NCBI GenBank assembly: GCA_037127255.1
Contig: JBANSL010000001.1
Location: 29,320,501-29,384,500 of the forward strand
DNA from: Persicaria tinctoria
Lineage: Eukaryota > Streptophyta > Magnoliopsida > Caryophyllales > Polygonaceae
Direction: 5' to 3'
Length of the DNA: 64,000 bases
This document shows, piece by piece, positions 32,027 to 44,809 of this stretch (positions are counted from its first letter, which is position 1; each line of letters opens with the position of its first letter). A model generated the notes under the pieces. That model did no database searches, was not told the DNA's origin, and saw only the letters and a list, made by a program, of their open reading frames with translations. The translations under genes were made by a program, and so were the position numbers.

Positions 32027-33360
32027 CTAATATTTGATGCCATAAGTAAGCAGAACTGCAGAACATTCATTAGATACACTACGTTTAAAGCCTTGACTTT
32101 CAACATGTAAGGATTCAGAAAATATGTTATCAAGATTGAACCTGCAAAGTGAGTCTATTAATGTAGAAGAACCATAAAAACAATTATGTTTGTATAATAA
32201 AGTTTCACCATGTTCAATCTTAAAACCAAAACCCAAATTATCCACTCTACTAACATAAACAAGATTTCTAGCACATTCAGGTACAAACAGACATAATTCA
32301 AGATCTATATGACAACCAGTGTCTAAGATCAATCTGTAAGTTCCAATGCCTTCAATAAGTGCTTTCATCCTATTCCCAATGAACAAATACTGGTTAGTTC
32401 CTCTTATAGGCTGGATCGAACTGAATCCATGTTTAACATGAGACACATGAGTAGTTGCACTAGAATCCAACCACCAGGTATTATTAGGCACTTCCATAAG
32501 ATTCGATTCAAAGCAAACGGAACAATAATGAATACCTTTCTTCTCGAACCATGCCTTTCTTTTAGGACAATCTTTCTTGAAGTGTCCCAATTTCTTACAA
32601 AAGAAACACTTTGCTTCTGTATGAAGGTCACTCTCTTTTTCCTTAATTTGAGTCTTGTCCTTCCTCTTGTCCTTTTTACCTGGCCTTCTGTTACTGCTAT
32701 TATCACCATTATGACCAAAAAATATGGACAGTTTGGTCCTTCATCTTCTTTAATCTCCCTTCCTCCTATACTAACATTTTCTTTAAGTCCTTAAAGTTCC
32801 ATTTGTCCTTAATGGTGTTATAGTTCACCTAAAACTGTCCGAACTCAACAGGAAGAGAGTTAATGATGAACTGAACCAAGAACGTCTTGCTTACGTCCAT
32901 TCTCATGGTCTTTAGCTTTGCCACCAAATTAGACATATGAGTTACATGGTCATGGATAGCCAGTGACCAATCAAACCTTTTCGTAGTTATCTCACTCATT
33001 AGGCTTCCTACAACTGATTTGTGAGCCAAATCCGACTGTGAATATTCCTTAATTCTCTGCATAAACTCATTTGCATTCTCTGTCTTTGGCATGGATGGCT
33101 TGACACTTTCTGCCATAGTCATCCTCATCAGGTTCAAGTTTAGCCGATTAGACCGCTCTCAAGCCTCATAAAGAGTCTTTTCATTATCGAAGTTGGCCTC
33201 TGTAATGGATAGGGGTTATTTATCCGTTAGTATGGCAAGGTCCAAGTCTATAACACCCAGGTAAAAACCGGATTTGTTCGAACAAATCATCATAGTTGAG
33301 CCCATTGAACTTCACGACAGAGTTAGCATATGCATAGAGATTTACTGAAGCTGCAAACAT
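32027..33360 (-). pseudogene. Copia G Gag and protease relic
   Basis: The minus strand starts with ATG at 33,360 and shows SVNLYAYANSVVKFNGLNYD, LNLMRMTMAESVKPSMPKT, FMQRIKEYSQSDLAHKSVVG and FLVQFIINSLPVEFGQF, all usual Tork Gag blocks. A zinc knuckle ending GHFKKDCPKRKAWFEKKG follows near 32,580, and then NTWWLDSSATTHVSH, the protease active site, where DSGAT has become DSSAT. FVPECARNLVYVSRVD closes the protease. Several stops and shifts interrupt it. Gag packages RNA and protease matures the polyprotein; this copy is dead. Confidence 0.85.
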
Positions 33361-33942
33361 TTATACATGCTTACCCATTAGTGTTTTGATTACATTATAC
33401 AAATTTAGATAAATTCACAAACTTTAAACCATATATTCAAGTAACCTTTGGACATACTTAAACATACATACTATCAAATATTGATGCTAAAATATATATA
33501 CACTTTAATAGACATTCACCACATATACATAAAACAAATAAGCATGCTATCTTTAGATATACATACTACTCATCCTGGGTGATCTCCAAGAATGGTAGTC
33601 AATAAAATCAATTCTTCAATCAATCTTTTATGTCATTTAGCATCATTTAATCATGAACAATTGATAACTATAGATGAAAGTCTAAATTTTCTTTCAATTA
33701 GACCATTTTGGTGGCTAACAAGTTCCTTTCATAATTTAAACGATAAAGCAACCCACTTTAACGCATATAATTAATATAACTTTACTAATGTGCTTAAACT
33801 ATAATACACAAACTTTATAATATGCTCATTTGGCAAATCAATTACTCTAATACTGTAGATGTACCAACCAAAATAATGCCCACAAAACAAAATACAGTTC
33901 AACAAAATCCAATCATAGCATTTCATGAATTTCAATTAAGGT
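33361..33942 (-). other. Copia G 5' leader (left part)
   Basis: Untranslated leader between Gag and the hAT insertion; no other feature is seen. It continues at 35,018-35,263. Confidence 0.55.
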
Positions 33943-35009
33943 TAGACCTGTCAAACAGGTCAGGCGGGTTGGGTTTGGGTCGGGTCGTCTCGAGTTTGGG
34001 TCTGGTCATTTCGGGTTACGGATCCTGAAATACTCAACCCAGACCCATATTTAACGGGTTCGGGTCGACCCAACTAGTCAAGAGTGCTACTCATCCATAA
34101 TTTTTTAAATGTCATTTACTATTTATACACGTTATTTTGAAATGATAAAATTATGTATATTTTATATAATTATTACTTGTTATAATTTCATTCTTAAAAC
34201 CATACATGAATAGTAAACAACATTTAATATCAATAAAAATTTATTACTTGTTATTATGTAAAATATCAATAAACATTTATTCTTGTTATAATTTCATTCT
34301 TTTTAGTTTTTGAAGTATGAAATTACATATAATATATAAATGGATATTTTATATAATTATTATCATCCTTAAAACCATACGTGAATAGTAAACGATATTT
34401 AATATCAATAAAAATTTATTACTTGTTATTATGTAAAATATCAATAAAAATTTATTACTTGTTATAATTTCATTCTTTTTAGTTTTTGAAGTAGGAAATT
34501 ACATATAATATATAAATGGATATTTTATATAATTATTATCATCCTTAAAACCATACATGAATAGTAAACAACATTTAAAAGTAAAATAGAGTATTTTTAA
34601 TGACTATTTACATAGTTCCTAAATCTAAAATTGTTATATTATCCTAATAATAGTTATATTATTGAAAAAATAATTAATGTCGCTACAATAGTAATATGTA
34701 ATTTTATATACATAAGAAATTGTAATGTTAAATTATAAAGTAAAGTTGATGATGAAAAATATAATATTCAATCATAATTATTATTAGTAATAAATTTTAA
34801 TATTAGGTTAAATTGTAATTTATTTATGTTTTTATTATCTTAAAGTTTGACTCAACGGGTGACCCACGGGTCGACCCAACCCAACCAAAAAATTTGCGGG
34901 TTGAACGGGTTCGGATTACTTCGTGTTTCGGGTTGAAATATTTGCGCCAAAACCCACATTTTACGGGTCCGGTCGGATCTTCGGATCGGGTCACGTTTTG
35001 ACCGGTCTA
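33943..35009. mobile_element. hAT MITE I (1,067 bp)
   Basis: A perfect 8-bp TSD ATTAAGGT lies at 33,935-33,942 and 35,010-35,017. The terminal inverted repeats are TAGACCTGTCAAAC and TAGACCGGTCAAAAC (read inward). Next to each end are CGGGTTGGGTT/GGGTCGACCCAACCC-type repeats. There is no transposase. The 8-bp TSD and short TIR fit hAT. Confidence 0.93.
34195..34560. repeat. About 175-bp tandem repeat inside hAT MITE I
   Basis: TTAAAACCATACATGAATAG recurs near 34,193, 34,369 and 34,544, bounding two full AT-rich units of about 175 bp that are close copies. Confidence 0.85.
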
Positions 35010-35263
35010 ATTAAGGTACTTTTAAGAATGTGCATCCTTCAAAAAATTCGACGGAAATTCAAGTCAACAATCGATTACGGCACTTCAAAATTAAGGGATC
35101 GACAAACCAAAAACAATCACGTGCCGCTAAATCACAATCGGTATACCTCTATATATATTTTGGCAGTCAGTTCCATCCAAATCGGCAAATACTATATTCC
35201 GATCACCCAAATGCATCAATTTAATGGTGAATTGTAGAAATCTAAACCCGCTCTGATACCTAT

Positions 35264-35336
35264 TGTAAGCTTTTATTCGATTTAGATCATAAAATCTATA
35301 ATAAATAGGATATAGATTTTACACAAATCAACCCGT
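35264..35336 (-). repeat. 5' LTR of Copia G, inner part (interrupted)
   Basis: It matches 19,063-19,135 and is cut by CACTA J. The LTR resumes at 47,911. The PBS (GGTATCAGAGC, minus) is just left of it at about 35,250-35,260. Confidence 0.9.
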
Positions 35337-35739
35337 CACTACTAAAAAAACAGGATTTAGCAACGGAAAATAGCAACGGATTTGGCAACGAATGACAGTG
35401 GCTAACCGGTTTAGCCACGGACTCGGCAGCGGTCGGGCCATCCGTAGCCATATGCCTCGTGACTAAAGTTGGGTTGATGTAGCAACGGAAAATAGCAACG
35501 AACTCATATCGTCGTGGCTAATTCCGTGGCTGGGTATGACTTATGAATGTCGTGGTTGTGGCAATAACAACAGCGTCGAAAATGGTAATCGCGAATGTTG
35601 TGGCTAATTTTATGGCTGAGTTGGTTGCGGGGAATAGGTCATGGGTATTGCTGGTTCCGTGGCTGAGTCATTTCTACGGTCGTGGCTAATGGCAATGCTT
35701 AGTTAGTTGCTACCTTTGAGGCTAGATTAGTGGCTTACG

Positions 35740-36661
35740 TTGTTGCGATTATTTGAATGCGCTATTTATAGGATACATAATACAAAACGCAACATCATGC
35801 ACATAATGTACAACTAATGAGTCCAAATACAAAACACAACATCATGCACATAATGTACAACATTCAGAAATACTACACCTAAGAAAAGGCACCAACACAT
35901 CTTATGAATCTAGACACTAGTTTGAAAACTTCCGCCTTTTTCTTGCACCCAATGCTTCACAATGGACCGACTAGAGATTGAACTGCAATGAGGGCAAGAT
36001 TCCATTTTTTCTGCCCAAGTATGAAATTAAATGGCCTTGTTCAATTACAAAAATATAAAATACAAATCAAATCCTAAATTTCATAAATGGCATATTGAAT
36101 AAGAAAATAATATTTTTTTTTAAATAACAAGTTTATAAACAAAGCCATCAAAGATATACAATGCATTGATTCAAAATAACCTAGCTAGATCCAACCTCAA
36201 TTAGGCCCATGTTCAAGAGTCTAGCACATATTAGAATTACAAGAGCACACCTTTTCAATTAGAACATAAAGACAAAAATAAAAGATCAATTATCGGGTTT
36301 GGTGGACATCAAGGGCACTCAATCTCTTTATTTGGCTTTAGATGAAACAAATAAATAGGAACAATGTCCAGGTAAACGAATTCCAAATTTCAATTGCATA
36401 AATAATATGGAACAAAAATACAATGATAAACAAAGGTATCGAGAAGCCTATTCTTAGCAAGCACCCAAAAAACATACGACAAACAACTTTGTGAGATTAA
36501 CTACAAATTGTAATAACAAGTTTAATGGATAACCTGAAGTAATATATAATAAGCACATTAAGAGATACAATTAGAATATAAGACAAATATGCCTATTAAA
36601 ATTGCCAAGTACCTTACTTAGACTTCAAACAATAACCAAAATCTCTGTCAAAGGAAGAAAC
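35740..36661. other. CACTA J interior, non-coding
   Basis: AT-rich sequence without recognised genes. ATACAAAACACAACATCATG recurs in tandem near 35,780-35,860. Confidence 0.4.
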
Positions 36662-36666
36662 TTAGA

Positions 36667-39600
36667 TGTAACGGCCCAGAATTATGATTTCCGGGTTACG
36701 TTTCAAGGGATGAAAACCCTTGTTCGGATCTTGCAATCCAGGTACGGGTCGAGGTTTCAAAATCTTTTAAGGTTAGTAGAAAGAGGGATTTCAAACCCTA
36801 AAAACCTCGAAGGGCCGTTGGGTACCCTTAACCTGTCCTAAGACTGTCGCAGAATCCATTTCAAACGAAAGTAAGCGGAAGCAAAGTAAAGATACAAGTG
36901 GGTGCCACGGCGGAGCCGGGTCAAAACGGAGTCAAAAGTATAAGTCCAAAACAATATAATCAGAGTCTGGTGAAGTCTATAACTCCAGCGCTCACTCTCT
37001 GCCGACAAAATGACCCGCGCAATAAGCAAACAACACCGATAGGATGAACATAAATAATTCCTAAAAAAATTGACTTGGAGCGGGATCAGATCGATGCCCA
37101 CTTAACTCTGCATCCCAACCATAAGCACACATATACGCTATACCTAATAAAGATGCTCTAATGCAGTACGAAATTCAAACACACTAGCATGCTCCTAGTT
37201 CATAATAATGTGCAGAAATACTGTAAAGGGCCCAAGACAATGCCAAGTGGCATATCCCTCTCCTACCTCCACCCCTTCCGACAGGCGGAGACTGGCCAGC
37301 TCGTGAATGCATTCATTCATAATAGGGCGGCACGCATGCCTAACCCGCTCCACAATAAAGCCCGCAGGCATATCATAATATAAGGAAGTACTCGATTGAC
37401 TCAGGGTACCCGATGAGGCTGGGCTACCCTATGACCCTAGCAAAGACTCTAGGACTATCACAGATAACGGCCGTTCTGTTTACATACACATAGAGAAATA
37501 GAATGCTCAACGATCGATGCAACCTAGCATGGTACTACATGGCATGCTGATCATGAATGCAAGCACCTAGTATATCATGCACCTAAGGCGGGGAATAGCT
37601 CTATTCAATCTGAGTAAGCTCCGAAGAGACTTACCTGAAGATGCAGAACAGCAAGATAATACAAGCAAGGGCCCAATGCAAGTCCAAAAGCAATACACAC
37701 CTATCATCGAGTCAATTCCATAAGCTACCAGACCGATATTCATACATACGAAACCCAAGTTCCCAATATACTCATAACCAACCGATAGTGAAACCGTTTT
37801 CCAAAACCTTTCCGATATGATCAACATCAACCAAAATCATTTCATTTCCAATCAAAAACCATCGATAAAATCGTACCAACCATATTTCCAAACTCATTTC
37901 CCAAAGTTTTCCAACTCTTAAATATCAAGTTGAGTCAACTCATATGCAAAACATTTTCTCAAATCATAATTGGCCAAAACCCATTTATAAGCATTAACCG
38001 TTAATCAACTTGAAAATTTATACAATTAAGACAATTCCGGCATGTTTCTTATTTCGAAATTAGAATGAGGTCCGGCATTTAGTCACAAAATAATTCTATT
38101 TTCATAACCATGTTTGTATATCAAAACCCATGTTTTATTTCAAATCTCCCAACATCACAAATTAAGACATCACTAAATAAATACCCCAAGAATGTTATTT
38201 TCCAATTACTTTTATAATATATAAAATTCTAGAAATATAATATTTCCCAAAATAACAAAATAACACATTATCATATTTATATAACAAAATAACACAACAA
38301 TTAACATCAACCATTTATAACCAAAACCCAGCAGCCCACAAAATTAGCCCAACAACAGGCCCAAACCCGAATCCAGTTTCCGGACCACATGCCCAGCCCC
38401 AACCCGGTTAGAAAAATGATATAACCCTAACTAAACCCGGATCCGGCCCATCCCAACAAAGAAATAGAAGGAAAGAAAGGTACGCTCACCTTCAACCTGA
38501 ACCAGACGAGTGACGGAGAGCGGACTGCGGAGGAGAGGAAGGAGAGAGCTCAGGCAAGCGGTGGCTCATTCGGCCTGAGATTTCAGCCAGAGACTCGCAA
38601 TAAAAATCCGACCACACCCAATACTGAAAGAAGGAAGCGACGCAAGAGATGGAGAGGGAAGAGCGAGCTTACCATGGGGCTGAGTTTCCGACGCCGGGAG
38701 GCCCCGAGGGAGGCTCCGGAAGAAATTGACGGAGAGAACATCTAGGAAGGGGGGGTAGAGGATGACAATAAGCGGATTTGATGGGATTAAACCAAAATAG
38801 AATAAGGAAACGAAAACGACCTTTAAGCCAAACAGGGGTGCGAACTGCGAAGGTGTTGGCGGCGGCGGTTGGAGGCTCCGGGGTGCTTCGACGGACTTCT
38901 GGCTCCCCTGGACTCCTCGGAACGGTTGTCTTCAACGCTGGCGAGGTGATGGTGCAGGATCGAATGAGAGCAAGAGATTGGGACCGAAATTGAAAGGGGA
39001 TCGAAAACAGACCGCTCGGAAAAAGAGGGGCGGAAGGCGGCTCGCTGGCGGTGCTCCTGGGTCCGTCATTACTCGGGATGCTGCTTCTCGGAGGAAGGTT
39101 TTGCTGCTGATTGCCCGGAATCGGAAATGAAGCAGAGGGGGGTTGCTGCTATGGAGGTGGAGAGAGGGAGGCGATGATGGTGGTTCCGGCGTGTCGTGGT
39201 CAAGCAGTGAGCCTTGAGAGGGGGGTGGTTTTCCTGGCAAAACACAGGGAAGGAGGGAATGGAATAAGAGGTATTGTTTGTGGTGGGAGAGGTGTAAGGA
39301 TAAGATCAATTTCAATTTGATGAGAGGATTTGGAGCTACTGGAAGTCTGATTCTTGGGTGCATAGCTTTGTCTTCTATGTCTATTTTTGGAGTCAAAGGA
39401 ACCAGGAGGCTATGTGTGCTTTTCAAATAAAAGGAAAGGGAGCACATGTCTTGATCCTCTGGTGGTAGGAGGGGACCCTTGTTGCTAGCTGGAAAGCCTA
39501 GGATGTGAAATGGGCAGGAGCCTTCCAACGTAAGTCCGAGATACAGAGCGAGAGCGGAACATGTTACCATTCAAGAACAAAAGAAAGGTTAGGAAAATAA

Positions 39601-39817
39601 ATTTAAGAATGGTCCCCAACTATACCAATTTAAACCTCGACACTCGACCTTATTCCGACACGTTTAAAATACTCCTCAATCTTCCGAATCCGAATTTAAT
39701 AAATGAAATCCGAACATTATTTTTCCGAATTATTATTATTATTATTATTATTATTTTCGACTTAAATCCATTTATATTATTTATATTATTTATTATTTAA
39801 AAATCCGGGCCTTTACA
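36667..39817 (+). mobile_element. Solo LTR K (Tekay-like, 3.15 kb)
   Basis: It starts TGTAACGGCCCAGAATT and ends ATCCGGGCCTTTACA, with perfect TSD TTAGA (36,662-36,666 and 39,818-39,822). It is the same family as solo LTR D (7,093-10,442). The first and last about 11 bases are nearly inverted copies (TGTAACGGCCC / GGGCCTTTACA). There is a GC-rich block at 38,460-39,320 and an (ATT)n run near 39,725-39,755. No internal domain or PBS is present, so it is the product of LTR-LTR recombination. Confidence 0.88.
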
Positions 39818-40312
39818 TTAGACTTCAAAGAATAAGCAAAATCTATGTCAAAGGAGCATCAGTAATACCAATTTCACACTCATTTGGAGATATCAGTAAT
39901 ACCACTGCTAATTTCAACATATCTTCAAACTATTAGATGCTCCCCTTTTAGTTATTTAAAGCGGTAAGGTGAGAATTGAAAACAAACAGTGACTTGAATC
40001 GGATTGAGGATGAGACTAGGAGAGACGAACCTAGGTTGGTAAGTGCAGTGGTGATCGAGTCGGTGAGCGTACAAAGAAGAAGAAGCTCAGATGAGGGCAG
40101 ATCTAAAATGTAGATTTGAGAGTGAGACATTAGCTTGAAGTCGAAGGGAGAATGAAACACGAAAGGAGAGTGAGTGACCAACCTTGGCTCAGGTGGACGA
40201 TGGCCGACTCCGGTGGGCGTCGACGGTGGGGGTCGTAGACTCATCGGCGAGCGACTAGCCAGTGGGCGAGAGTTGCTTTATATTGGGCGCTAAAAATTAG
40301 GTTTCCTCAAAA
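39818..40312 (-). other. CACTA J interior with short GC-rich frame
   Basis: After a tandem copy of the sequence left of solo LTR K (GACTTCAAASAATAASCAAAATC), a GC-richer block has a 98-codon minus-strand frame (39,948-40,244) starting MSLRPPPSTPTGVGHRPPEP. It may be a captured gene start or the element's own first exon; no family is recognised. Confidence 0.25.
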
Positions 40313-41338
40313 CTTGCTCATATAGTATTCTAATAAGAATTTATTAATTAATATAAGGTTTTATTAAACAATTATTAGTTACTTATATGAGTTTTCCTCA
40401 AAACATACTCTTATATTAGTCTAATAAGAATTTATTAGTCAATATAAGGTTCTATTAAATATTTATTTGTTACTTTGAAGAGTTGCTTTATATTGGGCGC
40501 TAAACATTTATTCGTTACTTACATGAATTTCTCTCAAAACATACTCTCATAGTATTTTCATAAGAATTTATTAGTTACTATATAATTTTTTTCAACCTTT
40601 ATTAGTTACTTATATAAATTTTCCTCAAAATTTACTCTTATAGTATTCTCATAAAAATTTAATAGTTAATTTAAGTTTTTATTAACAAATTATTAGTTAC
40701 TTATATGAGTTTTCCTCAAAACATACTCTTATAGTAGTCTAATAAGAATTTATTAGTCAATATAAGGTTCTATTAAACATTTATTCGTTACTTAGAAGAG
40801 TTTTTCTAAAAACATACTCTAATAGTAGTCTAATAAGAATTTATTACTTTATATATGGTTTTATTCAACACTTATTAGTTATTTACATGAGTTTTCCTCA
40901 AACAATACTCTCATAGTATTTTTATAAGAATTTATTAGTTACAATATAATTTTGTTCAACACTTATTAGTTACTTATATGAATTTTCCTCATAACTTACT
41001 CTTATTGTATTCTCAAAAGAATTTATTAGTTAATTTAAAGTTTTATTAAACATTTATTCGTTAATTATATGAGTGTTCTTCAAAACATACTCTTATAGTA
41101 TTTTCATAAGAATTTTTTAGTTAATTTGAGGTTTTATTAAATATTTATTCGTTACTTACATGAGTTTTTTTCTCAAAACATACCCTTATAGTATTATAAT
41201 AAGAATTTATTACTAAATATAAGTTTTTATTCAACACTTATTAGTTACTTATATGAATTTTCCTCAAAACATACTCTCATAGTATTTTAATAAGAATTTA
41301 ATTAGTTACTATATAATTTTGTTCAACACTTATTAGTT
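40313..41338. repeat. 91-bp satellite array, segment 1
   Basis: The unit of about 91 bp contains GAGTTTTCCTCAAAACATAC, TCTTATAGTATTCTAATAAG and AAGGTTTTATTAAACATTTA in order. It repeats with small changes through this segment and continues after each later insertion (43,874; 44,482; 46,261). Confidence 0.88.
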
Positions 41339-43873
41339 CTGAACCGGTAAATATATAGATGTGGCAAAAGCCAAAGAGTAACAAAAAGTAAGACCAAATT
41401 AGGAGTCTTACGTAAAAAAATAAAATAAAACGCAATCACTACGAAACCTACCACCCACTACCCCTTTGAATATATAGAAGTATAAATATATATTTAGGCC
41501 ATCCAAAGAAGACATATATTCAAAAGCTTAGTCGAATATATGTAATCTTAGGATGCCAATATATACCAGAACTACATATTCAAAGGGGGGAAGAATACCA
41601 CCAAAAACTCTACTCTAAATTAATTTATATCCCACCCCCAAAATATGACAGTAACCATATATGCCAATAGAGCCTAACGCCATATGACATCAAAAAGCCA
41701 TTCCACTGCACCAGCTAAAATTAGTTGTCAATGATCAAGTCCCCATTCTATAACAGCACCACCAATGTCGCCTAACCCATGACAACAGCTCACACAATCT
41801 TCAACATCCCATTCGAGCGGGTAGAGAGATCAACCGGGCTGATCTATCCCATCGCCGTCCAAGCTCTCATCGTCCTCATCGATTTCCGAGAGTTGCGCGA
41901 AGTACTTCGCAACCTTATCCCCCATCGATGGATCTTTGATAGCGGATAGGGCGTTGTAGAGCTCATCCATGGTCAAGGAGACACGGATGTCCGCGGGGAT
42001 ACGATTCGTCGTACCTCTTAACAAGTAACTGCCTTTCTTGATGCCTCCCACGGTCTACCATCGCTTCGGAGCTGGTGTTTGGTAACCACTCAACCTCATT
42101 CTCCCATCCCTTGTGGTAGATAGCCCCGAGTCTTCCGCCCAGGCCGTAGCTACAAGCGCAGCACAAACCTTCGAGGAAACAGGGTCCGCCTTGAGTTCAG
42201 CGTCACTCATTTCCTCCGAAGAGCAAGGTTGCACCCTTTGGGTATTAGGAGACTTAGAAACATCATTCGCAACCTTAACTTCCCCTGTGTGCTATCCGTT
42301 TGTGTAGCAGAGCAAACCAACTTCACCTTGTCCGCTGTTGCATCCTTAGTGTGCCCAACGGAGGACTGATCTGCTGAATCTCCCTCTATATCGGCAATGC
42401 AAACAGCATCAGTCTGCACCCCGATACAAGAGGAATCAGTCCCACCCTTAGCAAAAGCAGTACCCGCTCCGGACTGCTGCTTCACGCCTCTGTCGGCTCC
42501 AGCTTGTGCAATGGATCCACCTGCAGTTTCCTTAACTACATCACCCCCTCCTATTTTATTGCATTCCTTGCTGTTCCCCACCTCATCGCTGCTAGGGCTG
42601 CCATTATTTACCCCACCATTAGCCGACCCTATACCAGCAGCAGCAGAATGTTCTTCCGAGATCGGGCACGAGGGCTCCGAATGCCCAAAACAGTGGCAAC
42701 GACCACAATTCCAAGGTATCCACTCGAAGACCACTTTTAGTTTACATTCAACACCCTTTTCATTCTTGAGCACCACCTGTTTTCTCTGAGCTTGTTCCAC
42801 ATTTATATCAACAAGCATTCTAGCAAAGGATAGCATCTCCTGATTCGCAGTAAACTCATCAATACATAAAGGCTTACCAATACCACTCCCTATCTTGCTA
42901 AGCATTGAAGTCGAGTAGAACATTGGTGGAACATCCAAGGTCCGAGCCCAAACCGGGACCGATTCAAAGAAGCCCCAATCCATTGTCGCACCCACATTCC
43001 ATGGTTTCAGCAGAAGAGGGGACGAGCCTATCGACCAGGGACCATGTTCATTCACCCAGCACACGTCCCCTTCACACGCAAATTTGATAATTAAAATTCC
43101 AGTCTTCTTGACAAACAGCTTGGGAGTACTTACCTTCCACATGCTCTTGATGAAGTTGAAAATTACCCCAATCGGGATTTTTGGACCCATGACAGCCCCA
43201 ATCATAGTCGCACCCCAAGCTTCGCAAGCTTCAGCTACCTCGTCGCTTGTGTAATCAATGCAATCTCCATTGACATCAGGCACGAACTGTAACCGTTCAG
43301 CAATGGTAGATCTCCGACCACCACGAGCAGCCTGGGCGTAGGAGAGAGGCCGGTTAGCGCGATTAGAGCCGTCACCCACATAATATCTGCTATTCCCACC
43401 AGATCCAGTCTCCATAGCCTCGTTTGTATCGGTTTTCGCATCCTGAGACGGGATATCCTCTTCCAGGGTCGGAGGTTCCCTAGCAGGAGAAACCCTACCC
43501 CGGATCCGTCACCACACCATGGATCGCCCCCCATGGATCCGTCACCACACCCCGGATCCGGGCCACCCTTTTTCGGATCCAGGTCCTTCGGAGATGCAGA
43601 CGCTTCACCCCCATCCAAACCGCCGCCATCAGCCCCTGAAACACGGGTACCTTTCTCTCCCGATGTGAAGAGCGTATCCTGCAACTCCCTTTCTATCGCT
43701 CGTTTCGTTTCGAAGTCGAAACCCCCTGGTGTTCCCTTTTTCTTTCCTCTTCCCTTAGCCATGCCCACGGGACGGACCGGACCCCTGTGGCCGGCGCCTC
43801 CGCCACCGACAAGGGTGCGAGACACTCAAGACAATCGCCCCAAAGATCTCCAAAAAAGAGAGCTATATTCCAC
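41339..43873 (-). pseudogene. L1-like LINE relic carrying only ORF1
   Basis: The minus strand holds an ORF1-type protein in three frame segments. The N-terminal part (from 43,824) is Lys/Gly-rich (MAKGRGKKKGTPGGFDFETK). The central 402-codon frame (43,415-42,207) has ANRPLSYAQAARGG, then a DUF4283-like domain (IPIGVIFNFIKSMWKVSTPK, KTGILIIKFACEGD, WSIGSSPLLLKPWNVGA, VPVWARTLDVPPMFYSTSML) and a CCHC-type knuckle (CGRCHCFGHSEPSC). An acidic C-terminus (SEIDEDDESLDGDG) ends at 41,830. ORF2 (endonuclease/RT), which should follow, is absent; about 490 bp of 3' non-coding sequence come instead. The element sits inside the satellite, and its ends and TSD are uncertain. ORF1 would bind the element RNA. 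Confidence 0.75.
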
Positions 43874-44248
43874 ACTTGGTTAAATTTTCCTTAAAACTTA
43901 CTCTTATAGTATTCTCATAAGAATTTATTAGTTAATTTAAGGTTTTATTAAACAATTATTAGTTACTTATATGAGTTTTCCTCAAAACATACTCTTATAA
44001 TATTTTCATAAGAATTTCTTAGTTATTTTAAGGTTTTATTAAACATTTATTCGTTACTTATATGATTTTTCCTCAAAACATACTTTTATAGTATTTTTAT
44101 TAATAAGAATTTTTTACTTGATATAAGGTTTTATTCAACACTTATTCATTACATATATGAGTTTTCCTCAAAACATACTCTCATAGTATTTTCAGAAGAA
44201 TTTATTAGTTACTATATAATTTTGTTCAACACTTATTAGTTACTTATA
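43874..44248. repeat. 91-bp satellite array, segment 2
   Basis: It continues segment 1 after the LINE relic, up to the Stowaway at 44,249. Confidence 0.85.
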
Positions 44249-44481
44249 CTACCTCCGATCCAAAAATATTGTCGTTTGACTTTTTAACACGTATTTTAAG
44301 GAGGTAAAAACTATATAATATATTAACTTTCTTATTATTTTTTTTATAATCTCATACTTATTACCAAGAAATATTAAGTTGTAAAAAAATAATTTAAAAA
44401 AAGTTGATATTTTATATAGTTTTCAGCTCCTTAAAATACGTGTTAAAAAGTCAAACGACAATCTTTTTGGATCGGAGGGAG
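44249..44481. mobile_element. Stowaway MITE M
   Basis: The ends are CTACCTCCGATCC and GGATCGGAGGGAG, flanked by TA (44,247-44,248 and 44,482-44,483), and it lies within a satellite unit. The subterminal sequence (GTCGTTTGACTTTTTAACACG) is repeated inverted near the right end. Confidence 0.93.
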
Positions 44482-44809
44482 TATCAATTTTCCTCAAAAC
44501 TTACTCTTATAGTATTCTCATAAGAATTTATTAGTTAATTTAAGTTTTTATTAAACAATTATTAGTTACTTATATGAGTTTTCCTCAAAACATACTATTA
44601 TATTAGTCTAATAAGAATTTATTAGTCAATACAAGTTCTATTAAACATTTATTTGTTACTTAGAAGAGTTTTCCTCAAAACATACTCTTATATTAGTGTA
44701 ATAAGAATTTATTAGTTAATACAAGATTTTATTCAACATTTATTAGCCGCTTATATGAGTTTTCCTCAAAACATACTCTTATAGTATTTTAATAAGAATT
44801 TAGTAGCAA
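44482..44809. repeat. 91-bp satellite array, segment 3
   Basis: It continues the array between the Stowaway and the Helitron. Confidence 0.85.

Noticed and set aside
38932..39570. 212-codon minus frame in solo LTR K
   Set aside because: It lies in the GC-rich segment of a solo LTR with low-complexity Pro/Ser/Leu content and is not matched by an equivalent frame in solo LTR D.
42397..42789. 130-codon plus-strand open frame
   Set aside because: Antisense shadow of the LINE-like ORF1, which has recognisable domains on the minus strand.
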